Notes: generated by a model not told the origin, from the sequence alone. Positions 25,171-34,525 are shown, numbered from the stretch's first letter. The stretch: DNA of 64,000 nt from Priestia iocasae (GCF_016909075.1 NZ_JAFBFC010000004.1:124001-188000), one strand, 5' to 3'. Made by a program: numbers and translations.

Positions 25171-26124
25171 TCAAGATGTCGCTGTAGTCGCTTCATTCTC
25201 ATCTCTGTTCGCAAAATAATTCGCAAACAAAGCTCCAAGTGATAGGTTAATAATCATATTCACAATAGGAGCAATGGCTGCTAATTCGCTAATAAATTCA
25301 AAAGCTAGAATGGCAGCGAGAGCAGTGTTACATAGACCTACTTGAAACAGAATGGCCCGAGCGTCGGCTTCTTGTACGTTTACTAGTTTCGAAATATAGT
25401 AGGCAAGCAGCATTGGGCAAATGACTTGAACGAATGTGACTGAAGCCAAAAGTGGCATGCTGCTTATTTCGGATGAAATAGCGTTTTTGCCACTTCCGAC
25501 TAATGTATGAATAATGAGCAGTAAAGCAAATGATGAACCCAACTTGGTGACGGACCTTGAATGAGTCACAAGTGTTGGAACCATTCGTTGTACGAGTAAA
25601 CCGATTCCAAGTGGAAGTAACACGATATACAAAAAAGATTGCAGTAAGCGCCACAACGAGATCCCCACTTCTTGACTAGATAGTCCCATCATCGAAAGGG
25701 GAGTGACGACTGGACTAATAAAAATATCAATAAGTGATGCTGAAATGACAAGTGGTGTTGTACCACCAGCAAGAAAGGTGTACAGAGTTGCTGCTGTTGC
25801 ACTTGGCACGACACCCCCTAAGATGATGCCAGCGGCAAGATCAGGTTTGTGAGAAAAAAACACGTAAGCAAGCCCAATTGAAATAAAGACAGTTAGCGTC
25901 CATTTTAAAAGAATGGCAAGAAAAAGCGTTCGCTTTTTCATATGAATTTGTTTAATGGCACTCACATTCATCGATAATCCTGTAAAGAAGATAACCACTC
26001 CTAATAATAAACTCGGTATCCATGAAGGAACGGCTAGGTAATAAGGAAATACATAGGTCCCAACAGCCATGAACAGAATGAGGAGAGGTAATTTTCGTGA
26101 AATAAAGTCGTTTATTTTGTTCAC
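25171..26124 (-). CDS. BASS-family (bile acid:sodium symporter-like) transporter
   Basis: A 317-aa protein with about ten membrane helices. It carries BASS-family signatures: WIPSLLLGVVIFFTGLSMN, the first crossing motif GGVVPSATAATLYTFLAGG and the second FQVGLCNTALAAILAFEF. The family imports organic anions (pantoate, bile acid-like, keto acids) with sodium. The start appears to be GTG at 26124. It is divergent from the IclR regulator at 26251 across a 126-bp region that contains a promoter and palindrome, so both may share control. Substrate unknown, perhaps related to the TRAP operon's acid. Confidence 0.88.
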   Translation of the reverse strand: MNKINDFISRKLPLLILFMAVGTYVFPYYLAVPSWIPSLLLGVVIFFTGLSMNVSAIKQIHMKKRTLFLAILLKWTLTVFISIGLAYVFFSHKPDLAAGIILGGVVPSATAATLYTFLAGGTTPLVISASLIDIFISPVVTPLSMMGLSSQEVGISLWRLLQSFLYIVLLPLGIGLLVQRMVPTLVTHSRSVTKLGSSFALLLIIHTLVGSGKNAISSEISSMPLLASVTFVQVICPMLLAYYISKLVNVQEADARAILFQVGLCNTALAAILAFEFISELAAIAPIVNMIINLSLGALFANYFANRDENEATTATS

Positions 26125-26166
26125 GCCTTCACATCCTGTAAATAATTTTTAAAAATTAAAAATAGA

Positions 26167-26221
26167 TTGACTATTTTAAAAATTATAAACTATAATGGTA
26201 AAAAATGAAACTTCGGTTTCA
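26167..26221 (+). promoter_or_regulatory. IclR promoter with autoregulatory-type palindrome
   Basis: TTGACT (26167-26172), 18-bp spacer and a perfect TATAAT (26191-26196) form a strong promoter. Immediately downstream is TGAAAC-TTCG-GTTTCA (26206-26221), a perfect 6-bp inverted repeat of the size seen in IclR-family operators, placed where a bound dimer would block transcription. Confidence 0.6.
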
Positions 26222-26250
26222 ATATATGGAACTAAAAGGAGGGGGTTTAT

Positions 26251-27033
26251 ATAGAGCAAAACATTAAAACGGTAGAAAAAGCCTTTTTCATAATTGAACT
26301 CATCGCAGAGTCTCCACGATCCTTCACAGAACTCGTCGACCTCATGAACAGTAATAAAGCAACCATTCATCGCTTTATGACAACTTTAGAAAACCTCGGA
26401 TACGTCACAAAAAACCAACAAGACAAATACCAAATCGCACCAAAGTTTCACACGCTCGTGAACAAAGGAGCGGAGCAATACAACTTACTTGAGATCGCAA
26501 AACCATACTTAACACAATTTGCTTACGAGATAAATGAAAGCGTTTTACTAGCAGGCTATATAAACAATACTGTCTACTATATGGATAAGATTGAAAGTCC
26601 ATCTGCCTTACGCATCGTCGTAGAGCCTGGAAAAACAGCCCCATTATATAGTGTAGCAAGCGGTAAACTTTATTTAGCGCATGTAACCGATGAAGAAGTA
26701 GAGGAGTATGTGAATACGTATCCACTCACACAAATTACGTCGAACACAATTACGTGTAAAGAAGCTATGAAACAAGAGTTAAGAGAGATCCGGAGAAAAG
26801 GATATGCAGTGGACCACGAAGAGTGGGAAGAATATTTACGCGGTGTTGCGTTCCCAATCTATGACTATACGAATCAGCTAGTCTCTGCTTTATGTATTGC
26901 TGGGGTTTCTTATCGATTTACAAAAGAAAAAGTCACATGTATTGCCCCAAAAGCAGCGGAGATGGCAGCCGACATTTCACGACTGTTAGGATATGTAAAA
27001 AAAGAGGGGGAGTCAGTATATGAAAAAAAGTAA
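26251..27033 (+). CDS. IclR-family regulator with apparent ATA start codon
   Basis: A 260-aa regulator. Residues 1-65 form the IclR winged helix (IKTVEKAFFIIELIAESP then NSNKATIHRFMTTLENLGYV). The rest is the effector domain (PLYSVASGKLYLA, DHEEWEEYLRGVAFPI). The only ATG (26344) would delete half of the helix-turn-helix. Reading back in frame there is no ATG, GTG or TTG, but ATA at 26251 lies 8 nt after AGGAGG (26237-26242) and gives the expected N-terminus, IEQNIKTVEKAF. Either ATA is used as a rare start or a start mutation has weakened the gene. It likely controls the TRAP operon that it overlaps at its 3' end and perhaps the divergent BASS gene. Confidence 0.82.
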   Translation: MEQNIKTVEKAFFIIELIAESPRSFTELVDLMNSNKATIHRFMTTLENLGYVTKNQQDKYQIAPKFHTLVNKGAEQYNLLEIAKPYLTQFAYEINESVLLAGYINNTVYYMDKIESPSALRIVVEPGKTAPLYSVASGKLYLAHVTDEEVEEYVNTYPLTQITSNTITCKEAMKQELREIRRKGYAVDHEEWEEYLRGVAFPIYDYTNQLVSALCIAGVSYRFTKEKVTCIAPKAAEMAADISRLLGYVKKEGESVYEKK

Positions 27034-28036
27034 ACGTTTATTTTTATTGATTGTAAGCGTTATCACTTCGCTTTTGATTGCTGGATGTAGTAGCAGTAGT
27101 AGTTCAGGAGAAGCAGAAGGTAAAAAGATGAACTTAAAAATGTCAATTACCGTTGGGAACACGTCCACTTGGTATGAAGCCGCTGAAAAGTTTGCAGAAG
27201 AAGTGAAAGCAGAAACGGATGGCCGTATTACAATTAGTCTTTTTCCAAATGAACAATTATCAGGTGGTGATTCTGGTAAGGGTGTTGAGTTACTTGTTAA
27301 AGGAACAACGGATTTTAGCTACCACTCCACAATCATTTATTCCATTTTGAATGAACGACTTGGCGTTGTGAGCGCACCGTTTCTTTTCAAAGACTTAAAC
27401 GAAGTAGACAAAAAGATGAATGGGGAAGCAGGGGAAGAAATTAAACATGTATTACGTGAAATTGGCGTTGAGCCATTAGGATTTGGTCAAAATGGATTTC
27501 GTCAGTTAACAAACAGTAAAACGGAAGTGAAAGCACCAGAAGATTTACAAGGCTTAAAAGTCCGTATTCCTGGTATTAAAATGTACACGGACTTATGGAA
27601 GCAGTTTGGTGCAGATCCAACAACAATGACATTTTCCGAAGTATTTACATCGCTTCAACAAGGCACAATTGATGGGCAAGAAAATCCGATTGACGTTATT
27701 AACTCATCTAAATTAAACGAAGTACAAGATCATATTACAATGTGGAACTACTCGTATGATCCATTAATTTTAGGAATGAACAAAAAGAAATTTGATTCGT
27801 TAAGTGAAGAAGATCAAGCGGTTATTAAAAAAGCAGCCGAAAATGCGAATGCGTATCAAATTGAGTTAGCGCGTGAAAAAGAAGAAGAACAAATTGCGGA
27901 ACTAAAAGAAGCAGGCATGCAGTTCTATTATCCAACGGAAGAAGAGTTAGCGAAGTTTAAGCAAGTATCTCAGCCAATTTATGAACAGTATAAAGACGTG
28001 TGGGGTGCAGATTTACTAGATGCCTTCCAAAACTAA
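27020..28036 (+). CDS. dctP: TRAP transporter substrate-binding protein DctP
   Basis: A 338-aa lipoprotein-type DctP. The signal peptide LFLLIVSVITSLLIAGC ends in lipobox IAGC (Cys about 23). The mature protein has the TRAP hallmarks ISLFPNEQLSGGDSG, GLKVRIPG with the substrate-carboxylate Arg, and GTIDGQENPIDVI. It captures an organic acid at the cell surface for the DctQM permease. The ATG overlaps the end of the IclR gene by 14 bp and follows GGGGGAG. A perfect cre site lies inside its signal-peptide codons. Confidence 0.95.
   Translation: MKKSKRLFLLIVSVITSLLIAGCSSSSSSGEAEGKKMNLKMSITVGNTSTWYEAAEKFAEEVKAETDGRITISLFPNEQLSGGDSGKGVELLVKGTTDFSYHSTIIYSILNERLGVVSAPFLFKDLNEVDKKMNGEAGEEIKHVLREIGVEPLGFGQNGFRQLTNSKTEVKAPEDLQGLKVRIPGIKMYTDLWKQFGADPTTMTFSEVFTSLQQGTIDGQENPIDVINSSKLNEVQDHITMWNYSYDPLILGMNKKKFDSLSEEDQAVIKKAAENANAYQIELAREKEEEQIAELKEAGMQFYYPTEEELAKFKQVSQPIYEQYKDVWGADLLDAFQN
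27052..27065. promoter_or_regulatory. CcpA cre site inside dctP
   Basis: TGTAAGCGTTATCA matches all constrained positions of the Bacillus cre consensus TGWAARCGYTWNCW. It lies 32 bp into dctP, a usual roadblock position for catabolite repression. Confidence 0.75.
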
Positions 28037-28056
28037 AAAGAAGGTGTGAGAAATTT

Positions 28057-28533
28057 ATGTCAAAAGTTTTGTCTTTTATTGAAAATAGCTTATTAATTTT
28101 TAGTGCGTCTGCGATGTGTATCATTGCATTTGCCAATGTCTTGTCGAGATACTTTTTAAATCACTCATTTGCTTTTACGGAAGAAATCACGATTAATTTG
28201 TTTGTTCTCTTAACGTTTGTAGGCGCAGCAGTCGGGGTGAGAAACCGTTCTCACCTTGGCTTTAGCCTTTTGTATGACAAAGCGAACCTTTCACTAAAAA
28301 AAGGGCTAACCATTTTTGTTGGAATGATTGTTATTGCAGTCTTTCTTATTTTTACGTATTACGGGGTTAAGATGGTCCAATTTCAAATGATGACAAATCA
28401 AACAACACCATCTCTAGGTTGGAAGCAATGGATTTTCTCAATGGGTTTTCCGTTAGGATGTTTGTTGTGCATCATTCGTGCCGTTGAATCAACCGTAAAT
28501 GAATACAAAAATTTACAAATGGAAAGTGAATGA
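28057..28533 (+). CDS. dctQ: TRAP transporter small permease DctQ
   Basis: A 158-aa membrane protein with four helices. It shows the DctQ pattern ANVLSRYFLNHSFAFTEEI near 32-50 and AAVGVRNRSHLGFSLLYD. The ATG at 28057 follows AAGGTG; earlier in-frame starts overlap dctP and lack a site. The stop overlaps the dctM start (ATGATG), so the two permease subunits are coupled. Confidence 0.93.
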   Translation: MSKVLSFIENSLLIFSASAMCIIAFANVLSRYFLNHSFAFTEEITINLFVLLTFVGAAVGVRNRSHLGFSLLYDKANLSLKKGLTIFVGMIVIAVFLIFTYYGVKMVQFQMMTNQTTPSLGWKQWIFSMGFPLGCLLCIIRAVESTVNEYKNLQMESE

Positions 28534-29885
28534 TGGAAATGGCAGCGTTCATTTTGTTTGGCTTATTTTTTGTTCTCTTGCTTTTACGCGTACCGATTGC
28601 CGTAGCGTTAGCCGCTTCTTCCATTTTGACGATCCTTTCTTCCTACGGCTTTTCATCACTTGATCTTGTAGCAGATATTATGTACACAAGTGTGTCGAAA
28701 TTTACGTTATTGTCAATTCCTTTTTTCATTATCGCTGGTGTCATTATGGAGTATGCAGGAATCTCAAAGCGACTCATTCACTTTGCAGACGTCTGTGTTG
28801 GTCACCGAAAAAGCGGGATTATTTTAGTAACCGTGTTAACCGCAATTTTCTTTGCAGCTATTTCTGGTTCAGGTCCAGCAACGGTTGCTGCAATTGGAGG
28901 GATTTTAATCCCTGCACTTGTAAAGAACGGATTTAAAAAAGAATCTGCGGCCGCTCTTTTATCGAGTTCTGGTTCAATTGGAATTATAATTCCGCCAAGC
29001 ATTGCCCTTATTGTGTTCGCTGTTGTAGCAGGTGACACCATTAACGTTTCAATCGGTCGTTTATTTATTGCTGGTATTATTCCAGGTCTCCTTTTAGGAA
29101 CAGCATTTATTTTAGCTGCGATGTATGTAAGAAGTAAAAATCTGAAAGAGAAAGCATCTCTTCCAAAAGATGATGTTGCTGCAATTGAAGTCTCAGCTAC
29201 ACGAGAAAAAGCGAGTCCGAATGAAATATTCAAAGCATTTTATGAAGCGATTTGGGGCTTACTTATTCCGTTTATCATTTTAGGAGGAATTTATGGGGGC
29301 GTTTTTACGCCAACTGAAGCAGCGGTTGTGGCGGTGTTTTACGGCTTAATCGTCGGTCTCGTTATTTACCGAGAGTTAAAGCTATCAGATATTAAAAAGA
29401 TTATTATTGATTCGTCTGTTCAAACAGCGGTTGTCATGTTCATTGTTAGTTCCGCATCCATTTTCGCTTATCTTATTACAACCGAACAAATTGCGATGCA
29501 AATCTCTGATAGTTTGCTAGGGATTACATCCAATAAATACATTATTTTGTTGCTCGTTAATGTCATTCTACTAATTGCAGGGGCCTTTATGGACGCAATT
29601 TCGGCGTACTATATTTTTATTCCAATTTTACTGCCAATTATGATGGTTCTAGAAGTAGATCCAACTGTATTCGGTATTTTCATGACGGTTAACTTAGCAA
29701 TCGGGTTATTTACTCCACCTGTCGGCGTTAACTTATACGTAGCGTGTGGCCTCGCCAACGTGTCCATTAATAAAATTTCAAAAGCAATTATTCCGTTTGT
29801 TGTGGCATCAATTATAGTATTGATTTTAATTACGTATATTCCAAGTATCACAACATTCTTACCGGATTTACTTGGAATAAAATAG
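28530..29885 (+). CDS. dctM: TRAP transporter large permease DctM
   Basis: A 451-aa integral protein with about twelve hydrophobic segments, the ion-coupled channel subunit of the TRAP system. Visible hallmarks are AAISGSGPATVAAIGGILIP, SGSIGIIIPPSIALIVFAVV, GGVFTPTEAAVVAVFYG and LFTPPVGVNLYVACGLA. It starts four bases before the end of dctQ. It works with DctP and DctQ to import a carboxylate by sodium gradient. The genes downstream suggest the substrate is activated to a CoA thioester. Confidence 0.95.
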   Translation: MMEMAAFILFGLFFVLLLLRVPIAVALAASSILTILSSYGFSSLDLVADIMYTSVSKFTLLSIPFFIIAGVIMEYAGISKRLIHFADVCVGHRKSGIILVTVLTAIFFAAISGSGPATVAAIGGILIPALVKNGFKKESAAALLSSSGSIGIIIPPSIALIVFAVVAGDTINVSIGRLFIAGIIPGLLLGTAFILAAMYVRSKNLKEKASLPKDDVAAIEVSATREKASPNEIFKAFYEAIWGLLIPFIILGGIYGGVFTPTEAAVVAVFYGLIVGLVIYRELKLSDIKKIIIDSSVQTAVVMFIVSSASIFAYLITTEQIAMQISDSLLGITSNKYIILLLVNVILLIAGAFMDAISAYYIFIPILLPIMMVLEVDPTVFGIFMTVNLAIGLFTPPVGVNLYVACGLANVSINKISKAIIPFVVASIIVLILITYIPSITTFLPDLLGIK

Positions 29886-29897
29886 GAGGGTTTTAGA

Positions 29898-30665
29898 ATG
29901 AGAGTGAAAGATTATGTAGCGGTTATCACGGGTGCATCAAGAGGAATTGGCGCAGGGTGTGCAAAAGCATTAGCAAGAGAAGGAGCAAGTGTGGTGTTAC
30001 TCGACCTTCTTTCCTGTGAAGAAACAGAAAGTCAAATTAAAGAAATGTGTCCAGATGCAAAGGTTCTGTCGTTTCAACTTGATATTCGCAATCAACGACG
30101 CATTAAAGAGGTTTTAGCGGAAGCGCATCGTGAACTTGGCTCCATTGATATTTTAGTAAATAACGCAGGTACGTGCTCAAGGCTTGATTTAGAAGGAATG
30201 ACGGAAGAAATGTGGGACCGAGATATTGATACAAATTTAAAAGCAACATTTTTCCTGACACAAGCTGCAATTTATCCGTATATGAAACATCAGCAATATG
30301 GACGCATTATCAATATTAGCTCGATATCTGGCTTAAATGGAGGACACATTTCTAGTTTGGAAGAAGGAAGTACAAAAGGACGATCAGGCCCTGGTTACGC
30401 TGCATCAAAAGGAGGCGTGATTGCCTTTACAAAATGGGTCGCAAAAGAAGTCGGAGGACTAGGTATTACATGTAATAGTGTGGCACCTGGTGCGGTAGAA
30501 ACCGCGATTACAAAAGGAGTTACTTATTCACTTAATAATCAAGTTGTTAAGAGAATGGGAACACCGGAAGATATTAGTGAAGCCGTTTTATACTTAGCGT
30601 CCAAAGAATCAGGTTATACAACAGGGCAAGTGTTAAAGGTATGTGGAGGAGCCGTCATTGCGTAA
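29898..30665 (+). CDS. SDR-family oxidoreductase
   Basis: A 255-aa short-chain dehydrogenase. Cofactor motif TGASRGIGAGCAK, the NNAG motif, catalytic Ser in ISSISGL and YAASKGG (YxxxK). An Asp after the second strand (LLDLLS) suggests NAD preference. It probably oxidises or reduces a hydroxy/keto group of the imported acid or its CoA ester. It lies 12 bp after dctM, with TAGGAGGG as ribosome site. Confidence 0.93.
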   Translation: MRVKDYVAVITGASRGIGAGCAKALAREGASVVLLDLLSCEETESQIKEMCPDAKVLSFQLDIRNQRRIKEVLAEAHRELGSIDILVNNAGTCSRLDLEGMTEEMWDRDIDTNLKATFFLTQAAIYPYMKHQQYGRIINISSISGLNGGHISSLEEGSTKGRSGPGYAASKGGVIAFTKWVAKEVGGLGITCNSVAPGAVETAITKGVTYSLNNQVVKRMGTPEDISEAVLYLASKESGYTTGQVLKVCGGAVIA

Positions 30666-30689
30666 CGAGAAAAAGCGGGAGGGGTTTCA

Positions 30690-31166
30690 ATGAACCAACG
30701 AAGCTCTCAGTCAGTGTTTGATTCAAAGCGAGGAATCGTCATGGGGTTTCTTGGACCAGGAGAAGATTTGATTACTGGGTTAAAAAAAGAATTAAAAAAA
30801 CACGGCATTACATCTGGAAGTATTTCATGCATCGGTTCATTGTCCAACCTTTCAATTGTGCAACTTGATTATGATGACAATCAAATGTCGTACTCCAAAC
30901 CCATCCGTTGGGATTCGCCTGTAGAACTTTTATCAGGAAACGGGATTGTCGGAAAAGATGAACAAGGGGAATTAGATATCCATTTTCACGGTGTATTTGT
31001 CGATCACAAGAAAAACATATCAGGTGGTCATTTTTTACAAGGGGGCAACATTGTCGCCATTACGCTGGAATTTACCGTGCTGACATCCGACATGATTCAA
31101 CCGAAAAGAGAGGTCGATGCATCATTAGGTTTTCCACTCTTTAACTTTTATGCGAATGAAAGATAG
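30690..31166 (+). CDS. PPC/DUF296 domain protein
   Basis: A 158-aa single-domain PPC (DUF296) protein: RGIVMGFLGPGEDLITGL, GSISCIGSLSNLSIVQLDYD and the His-containing DIHFHGVFVDHKKNISGGHF. Free-standing bacterial PPC proteins form trimers and sometimes bind metal at the conserved His pair; the role is not defined. Position between the SDR and the acyl-CoA ligase suggests a metabolic or regulatory part in the same pathway. Confidence 0.85.
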   Translation: MNQRSSQSVFDSKRGIVMGFLGPGEDLITGLKKELKKHGITSGSISCIGSLSNLSIVQLDYDDNQMSYSKPIRWDSPVELLSGNGIVGKDEQGELDIHFHGVFVDHKKNISGGHFLQGGNIVAITLEFTVLTSDMIQPKREVDASLGFPLFNFYANER

Positions 31167-31210
31167 CGATAAGAGTTGTCTGACAAGTAGGCAAAAAAGG
31201 AGGTTGTAAT

Positions 31211-32692
31211 ATGCAAACCATTGCTCATTTAGCTAAAAAAGCATTTAAGCGATATCCAAAGAAAATCGCTGTAAAAGATGAAAATCGAAGTGTAACGTAT
31301 GAACAGTTACGAGACCGAGTTTATCAATTACATGCTGCATTAGTCGAAGCGGGATTAAAAAAGGGAGACCGCGTGGCTGTTTTAATGTCAAACCGAATGG
31401 AACATGTGGAGTTAGATTTAGCGGCAGCCTTTGGTGGATTTATTAAAGTTCCATTAAACTATCGGCTTCATCCAAAAGAGATTGAGTACATTTTAGACCA
31501 TGCAGAAGCGAAAATTATGATTGGTGAAGAAGCCCTTATTCAACAAGTAGAGACTACTTGTCAAACGGTTTTTATCGGTGCTGATTATGAAGAGTGGATG
31601 AAAAGCAAATCCCATATTGAACCCGCTCTTTCAATAGAAGAAGACGACATTTTTACAATTATGTACACCTCTGGGACAACTGGAAAGCCAAAAGGGGTGA
31701 TGTTGTCCCATCGAAATGTAACCTCAAGCGCCATCTCACTAGCACTTGTATGTGAAATTACACCTGATGACGTTGTGGGACATGTCGCTCCGTTAACACA
31801 TGGAAGTAACTTTTTATCTCATATTTCATGGATGTTTGGGTTAACACAAGTGGTGTTCAATAAGTTTACCCCAGTCGACTTTTTACATGATCTCGAAAAA
31901 GAAAAAGTATCCGTTATTTTTATGGTACCAACAATGGTGAATTTAATGATTCAAGACTCAAATTTTGATGTTGAAAAGCTACGCTATATTAAGTCAATTA
32001 ACATGGCGGGGTCTCCAATTGCAGCTAGTAAATTAAAACAAGCAATTGAAACAGTAGGACCAAAATTTATCGAAACGTATGGACTTGTAGAAGCTCCGAT
32101 GACAATTACAATGATGCCACGCTTTGAGCTGACAGACCGATTAGAATCATGCGGTACGACAGGCCCTTTTGTTGAGATGAAACTAGTTGGTGATGATGGA
32201 AACGAAGTGAAGCAAGGTGACATTGGTGAAGTGACATGCAAAGGCCCACTTGTTATGAAAGGGTATTGGCGCAATGAGGAAGCGACCGCTGATACAATTC
32301 GTGATGGTTGGCTATATACAGGTGATTTAGGGTGGGTAGATGAATATGGTTATTTACATCTAGTGGACCGAAAGAAAGACGTCATTATTAGTGGAGGAAT
32401 GAACATTTATCCGCGTGAAATCGAAGAAGTTTTAAACAAACATGAAGGGATAAGAGAAACATCTGTCGTTGGGAAACCAGACGATAAATGGGGCGAAGTG
32501 GTTGTGGCCTATTGTGTATTGAATGAGGGCTATAGCATCAAGCAAGAAGAATTGATTCATCTATGCAAAAATCATCTAGCAAGCTATAAAAAGCCGAAAG
32601 AGATTCGAATGGTTCAAGAGTTACCAAAAAGCGGTTACGGCAAAATTTTAAAACGAGAGTTAAAAGAGATGGAGAAAGGAGTGACGAAATGA
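31211..32692 (+). CDS. Acyl-CoA ligase (AMP-binding)
   Basis: A 493-aa class I adenylate-forming enzyme. It has the P-loop YTSGTTGKPKGVMLSH, the substrate-gate ETYGLVEAPMT, the adenosine/hinge motif GWLYTGDLGWVDEYGYL and DRKKDVIISGGMNIYPREIE, and the catalytic Lys in GKILKRELKE. It activates a carboxylic acid, probably the one brought in by the TRAP transporter, as CoA ester. ATG after AAAGGAGG. Its stop overlaps the thiolase start. Confidence 0.95.
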   Translation: MQTIAHLAKKAFKRYPKKIAVKDENRSVTYEQLRDRVYQLHAALVEAGLKKGDRVAVLMSNRMEHVELDLAAAFGGFIKVPLNYRLHPKEIEYILDHAEAKIMIGEEALIQQVETTCQTVFIGADYEEWMKSKSHIEPALSIEEDDIFTIMYTSGTTGKPKGVMLSHRNVTSSAISLALVCEITPDDVVGHVAPLTHGSNFLSHISWMFGLTQVVFNKFTPVDFLHDLEKEKVSVIFMVPTMVNLMIQDSNFDVEKLRYIKSINMAGSPIAASKLKQAIETVGPKFIETYGLVEAPMTITMMPRFELTDRLESCGTTGPFVEMKLVGDDGNEVKQGDIGEVTCKGPLVMKGYWRNEEATADTIRDGWLYTGDLGWVDEYGYLHLVDRKKDVIISGGMNIYPREIEEVLNKHEGIRETSVVGKPDDKWGEVVVAYCVLNEGYSIKQEELIHLCKNHLASYKKPKEIRMVQELPKSGYGKILKRELKEMEKGVTK

Positions 32693-33828
32693 GTCCAGTT
32701 GCTGTTTCAGGAATCGGAATGACAGCGTTTGGAAAGCACGAAAATGCGACACTTAAAACATTATTGATGGATGCATGTGTCGAAGCGTTACGTGAAGCGA
32801 ACTTTCCAAAAGTTGATGCAGTGTATATCGGGAATTTTATGTCAGGGTCACTTGTGAATCAAGAAATTTTAGGAGCGATTGTTGCTAATGACCTCGGCTT
32901 AGGGCCAGTTCCTACGTTAAAGGTAGAAGGAGCGTGTGCATCGGGTGGAATTGCGTTTCGTCAAGCGTATTTAAATGTGCAAATGGGGCTTTACGACACT
33001 GTATTAGTAGCGGGCGTTGAGAAAATGAAGCACGCTTCTACAGAAGTTGCGACAAAAGCAATTAATGCGGCGATGGATAATGATTCAAATGAGAAGCATG
33101 CAGGTTTGACGTTCCCAGGGTTCTTCGGTACCCTTGCGACTCGCTATTTTTATGAAACAGGCGCATCGAAAAAGCATTTAGCGATGGTTGCGTTAAAAAA
33201 TCGTGAGTATGCGATGAACAATCCGAAAGCCCAGTTTAAAAAGGCGACGAGTTTAGAAGAGATCATGAATGCACGTATGATTACCGAGCCTCTGGGGCTA
33301 TTTGATTGCTCTCCAACAACCGATGGAGCTGTCGCAGTTGTGTTATCAAAAAGTGAAAAGGGGGTTGTCATAAAAGCCTCATCTCAAGCATCAGGTACGA
33401 CACAAATGCAAGAAGCAGAAGAGCTACTAAGCATTCCAGCCATTCGTGAATCGGCAAAGAAAGCATATGAGCTAGCAGGCGTAGGACCTGATGATATTGA
33501 TGTTGTGGAACTACACGATTGCTTTTCAATGACCGAAATGCTAGCGATTGAAGAGTTAGGTTTCTTCGAAAAAGGAACGGGATGGGAAGCAATAGAGAAA
33601 GGGTTAACAAAACACGGGGGTAAAGTGCCAGTAAATACGAGCGGAGGGTTATTATCGAAAGGTCATCCAATCGGTGCAACGGGACTTGCACAAATCTATG
33701 AAATCGTGTCACAACTACGAGGCACTAGTAGCAATCAAGTGGACAATGCTCGCCTTGGTTTAGCACAAAACTTAGGAGGAACAGGTGCATATTCAACTGT
33801 TCACATCTTTGAAAGGGTGAATAGTTAA
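32689..33828 (+). CDS. Thiolase family protein
   Basis: A 379-aa thiolase of the SCP2/acetyl-CoA C-acetyltransferase type that travels with DUF35 proteins. Nucleophile Cys in VEGACASGGIAFRQA (about 86), the His in VVELHDCFSMTEML and the C-terminal NTSGGLLSKGHPIGATG. It would cleave or form a beta-ketoacyl-CoA. Its last base overlaps the DUF35 ATG, typical of thiolase-DUF35 complexes. Confidence 0.93.
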   Translation: MSPVAVSGIGMTAFGKHENATLKTLLMDACVEALREANFPKVDAVYIGNFMSGSLVNQEILGAIVANDLGLGPVPTLKVEGACASGGIAFRQAYLNVQMGLYDTVLVAGVEKMKHASTEVATKAINAAMDNDSNEKHAGLTFPGFFGTLATRYFYETGASKKHLAMVALKNREYAMNNPKAQFKKATSLEEIMNARMITEPLGLFDCSPTTDGAVAVVLSKSEKGVVIKASSQASGTTQMQEAEELLSIPAIRESAKKAYELAGVGPDDIDVVELHDCFSMTEMLAIEELGFFEKGTGWEAIEKGLTKHGGKVPVNTSGGLLSKGHPIGATGLAQIYEIVSQLRGTSSNQVDNARLGLAQNLGGTGAYSTVHIFERVNS

Positions 33829-34139
33829 TGGAGAAGATTTTAGTATACGAATGTGCAAATTGTGAAAAAAAGTTCGTACAACGAAAATGGATATGCTCAA
33901 GTTGTAAGAAAACAGAATTTCAAACGAAAAAAGTAGCAGGAAAAGGTGTCGTCTATTCACATACGACCATCCACATTTCATCGAATGAATTCGCACACCT
34001 CACACCTTACACGATTGCACTTATTGAATTAGAGTCAGGGCTTCGCGTTACAGGTCGATTACATGACCCTGTACAGATTCATGATGAAGTGACCTGTTTG
34101 AGTAATGAAGAGAATCAATATGTGTTTGTTAAGAAATAA
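33828..34139 (+). CDS. DUF35/OB-fold zinc-ribbon protein
   Basis: A 103-aa partner of thiolase-like proteins: an N-terminal zinc ribbon with two CxxC pairs (YECANCEKKF and WICSSCKKTEF) then an OB-fold (KGVVYSHTTIHIS, ALIELESGLRVTGRL). DUF35 proteins bind acyl-CoA and channel substrates to thiolase or HMG-CoA synthase-type partners. It ends the TRAP operon, directly before the left inverted repeat at 34147. Confidence 0.9.
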   Translation: MEKILVYECANCEKKFVQRKWICSSCKKTEFQTKKVAGKGVVYSHTTIHISSNEFAHLTPYTIALIELESGLRVTGRLHDPVQIHDEVTCLSNEENQYVFVKK

Positions 34140-34209
34140 AGCGAAAAAGACGCCTCTTTTCCTATTAACGGGTTCGGTTTTCGAGTACAAAAACTTAATT
34201 AGCATTCAA

Positions 34210-34252
34210 ATTAGCAATCCAATTCGCATTGAATTGGATTGCATTTTTTTTG
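34210..34252 (+). terminator. terminator of the TRAP/CoA operon
   Basis: GCAATCCAATTC and its perfect complement GAATTGGATTGC, with a short loop, followed by a run of eight T. It also sits within the left repeat end. The remaining 270 bp to the VOC gene hold further TTAGCAG motifs and no gene I can support. Confidence 0.85.
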
Positions 34253-34525
34253 TTGATATATCATGGTTAACTATAAGTTTAATGGTGTTTTAGCAGACAA
34301 AATCGCACACCTTTTAGCAGGTTGACAGAAGTTATTGTCAGTGTGATAGTTTGTATGCAAATTGATATGCGAATTGGTGTGTTAAAAATGGTAAGAAGGT
34401 TACTGGAAATTTATGTTGAATGATAGGGAGACTTATTAAACTTAGGGGACAGGAAGGTTCAACAAGAAGGAAATAATTATTTCATCACGAATTAAACCTA
34501 TAAACCAAAAATTTGGAGGTTATTT

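Noticed and set aside
26530-26543. cre-like TGAAAGCGTTTTAC in the IclR gene
   Set aside because: It fails the conserved C near the 3' end of the consensus and is in mid-coding sequence.
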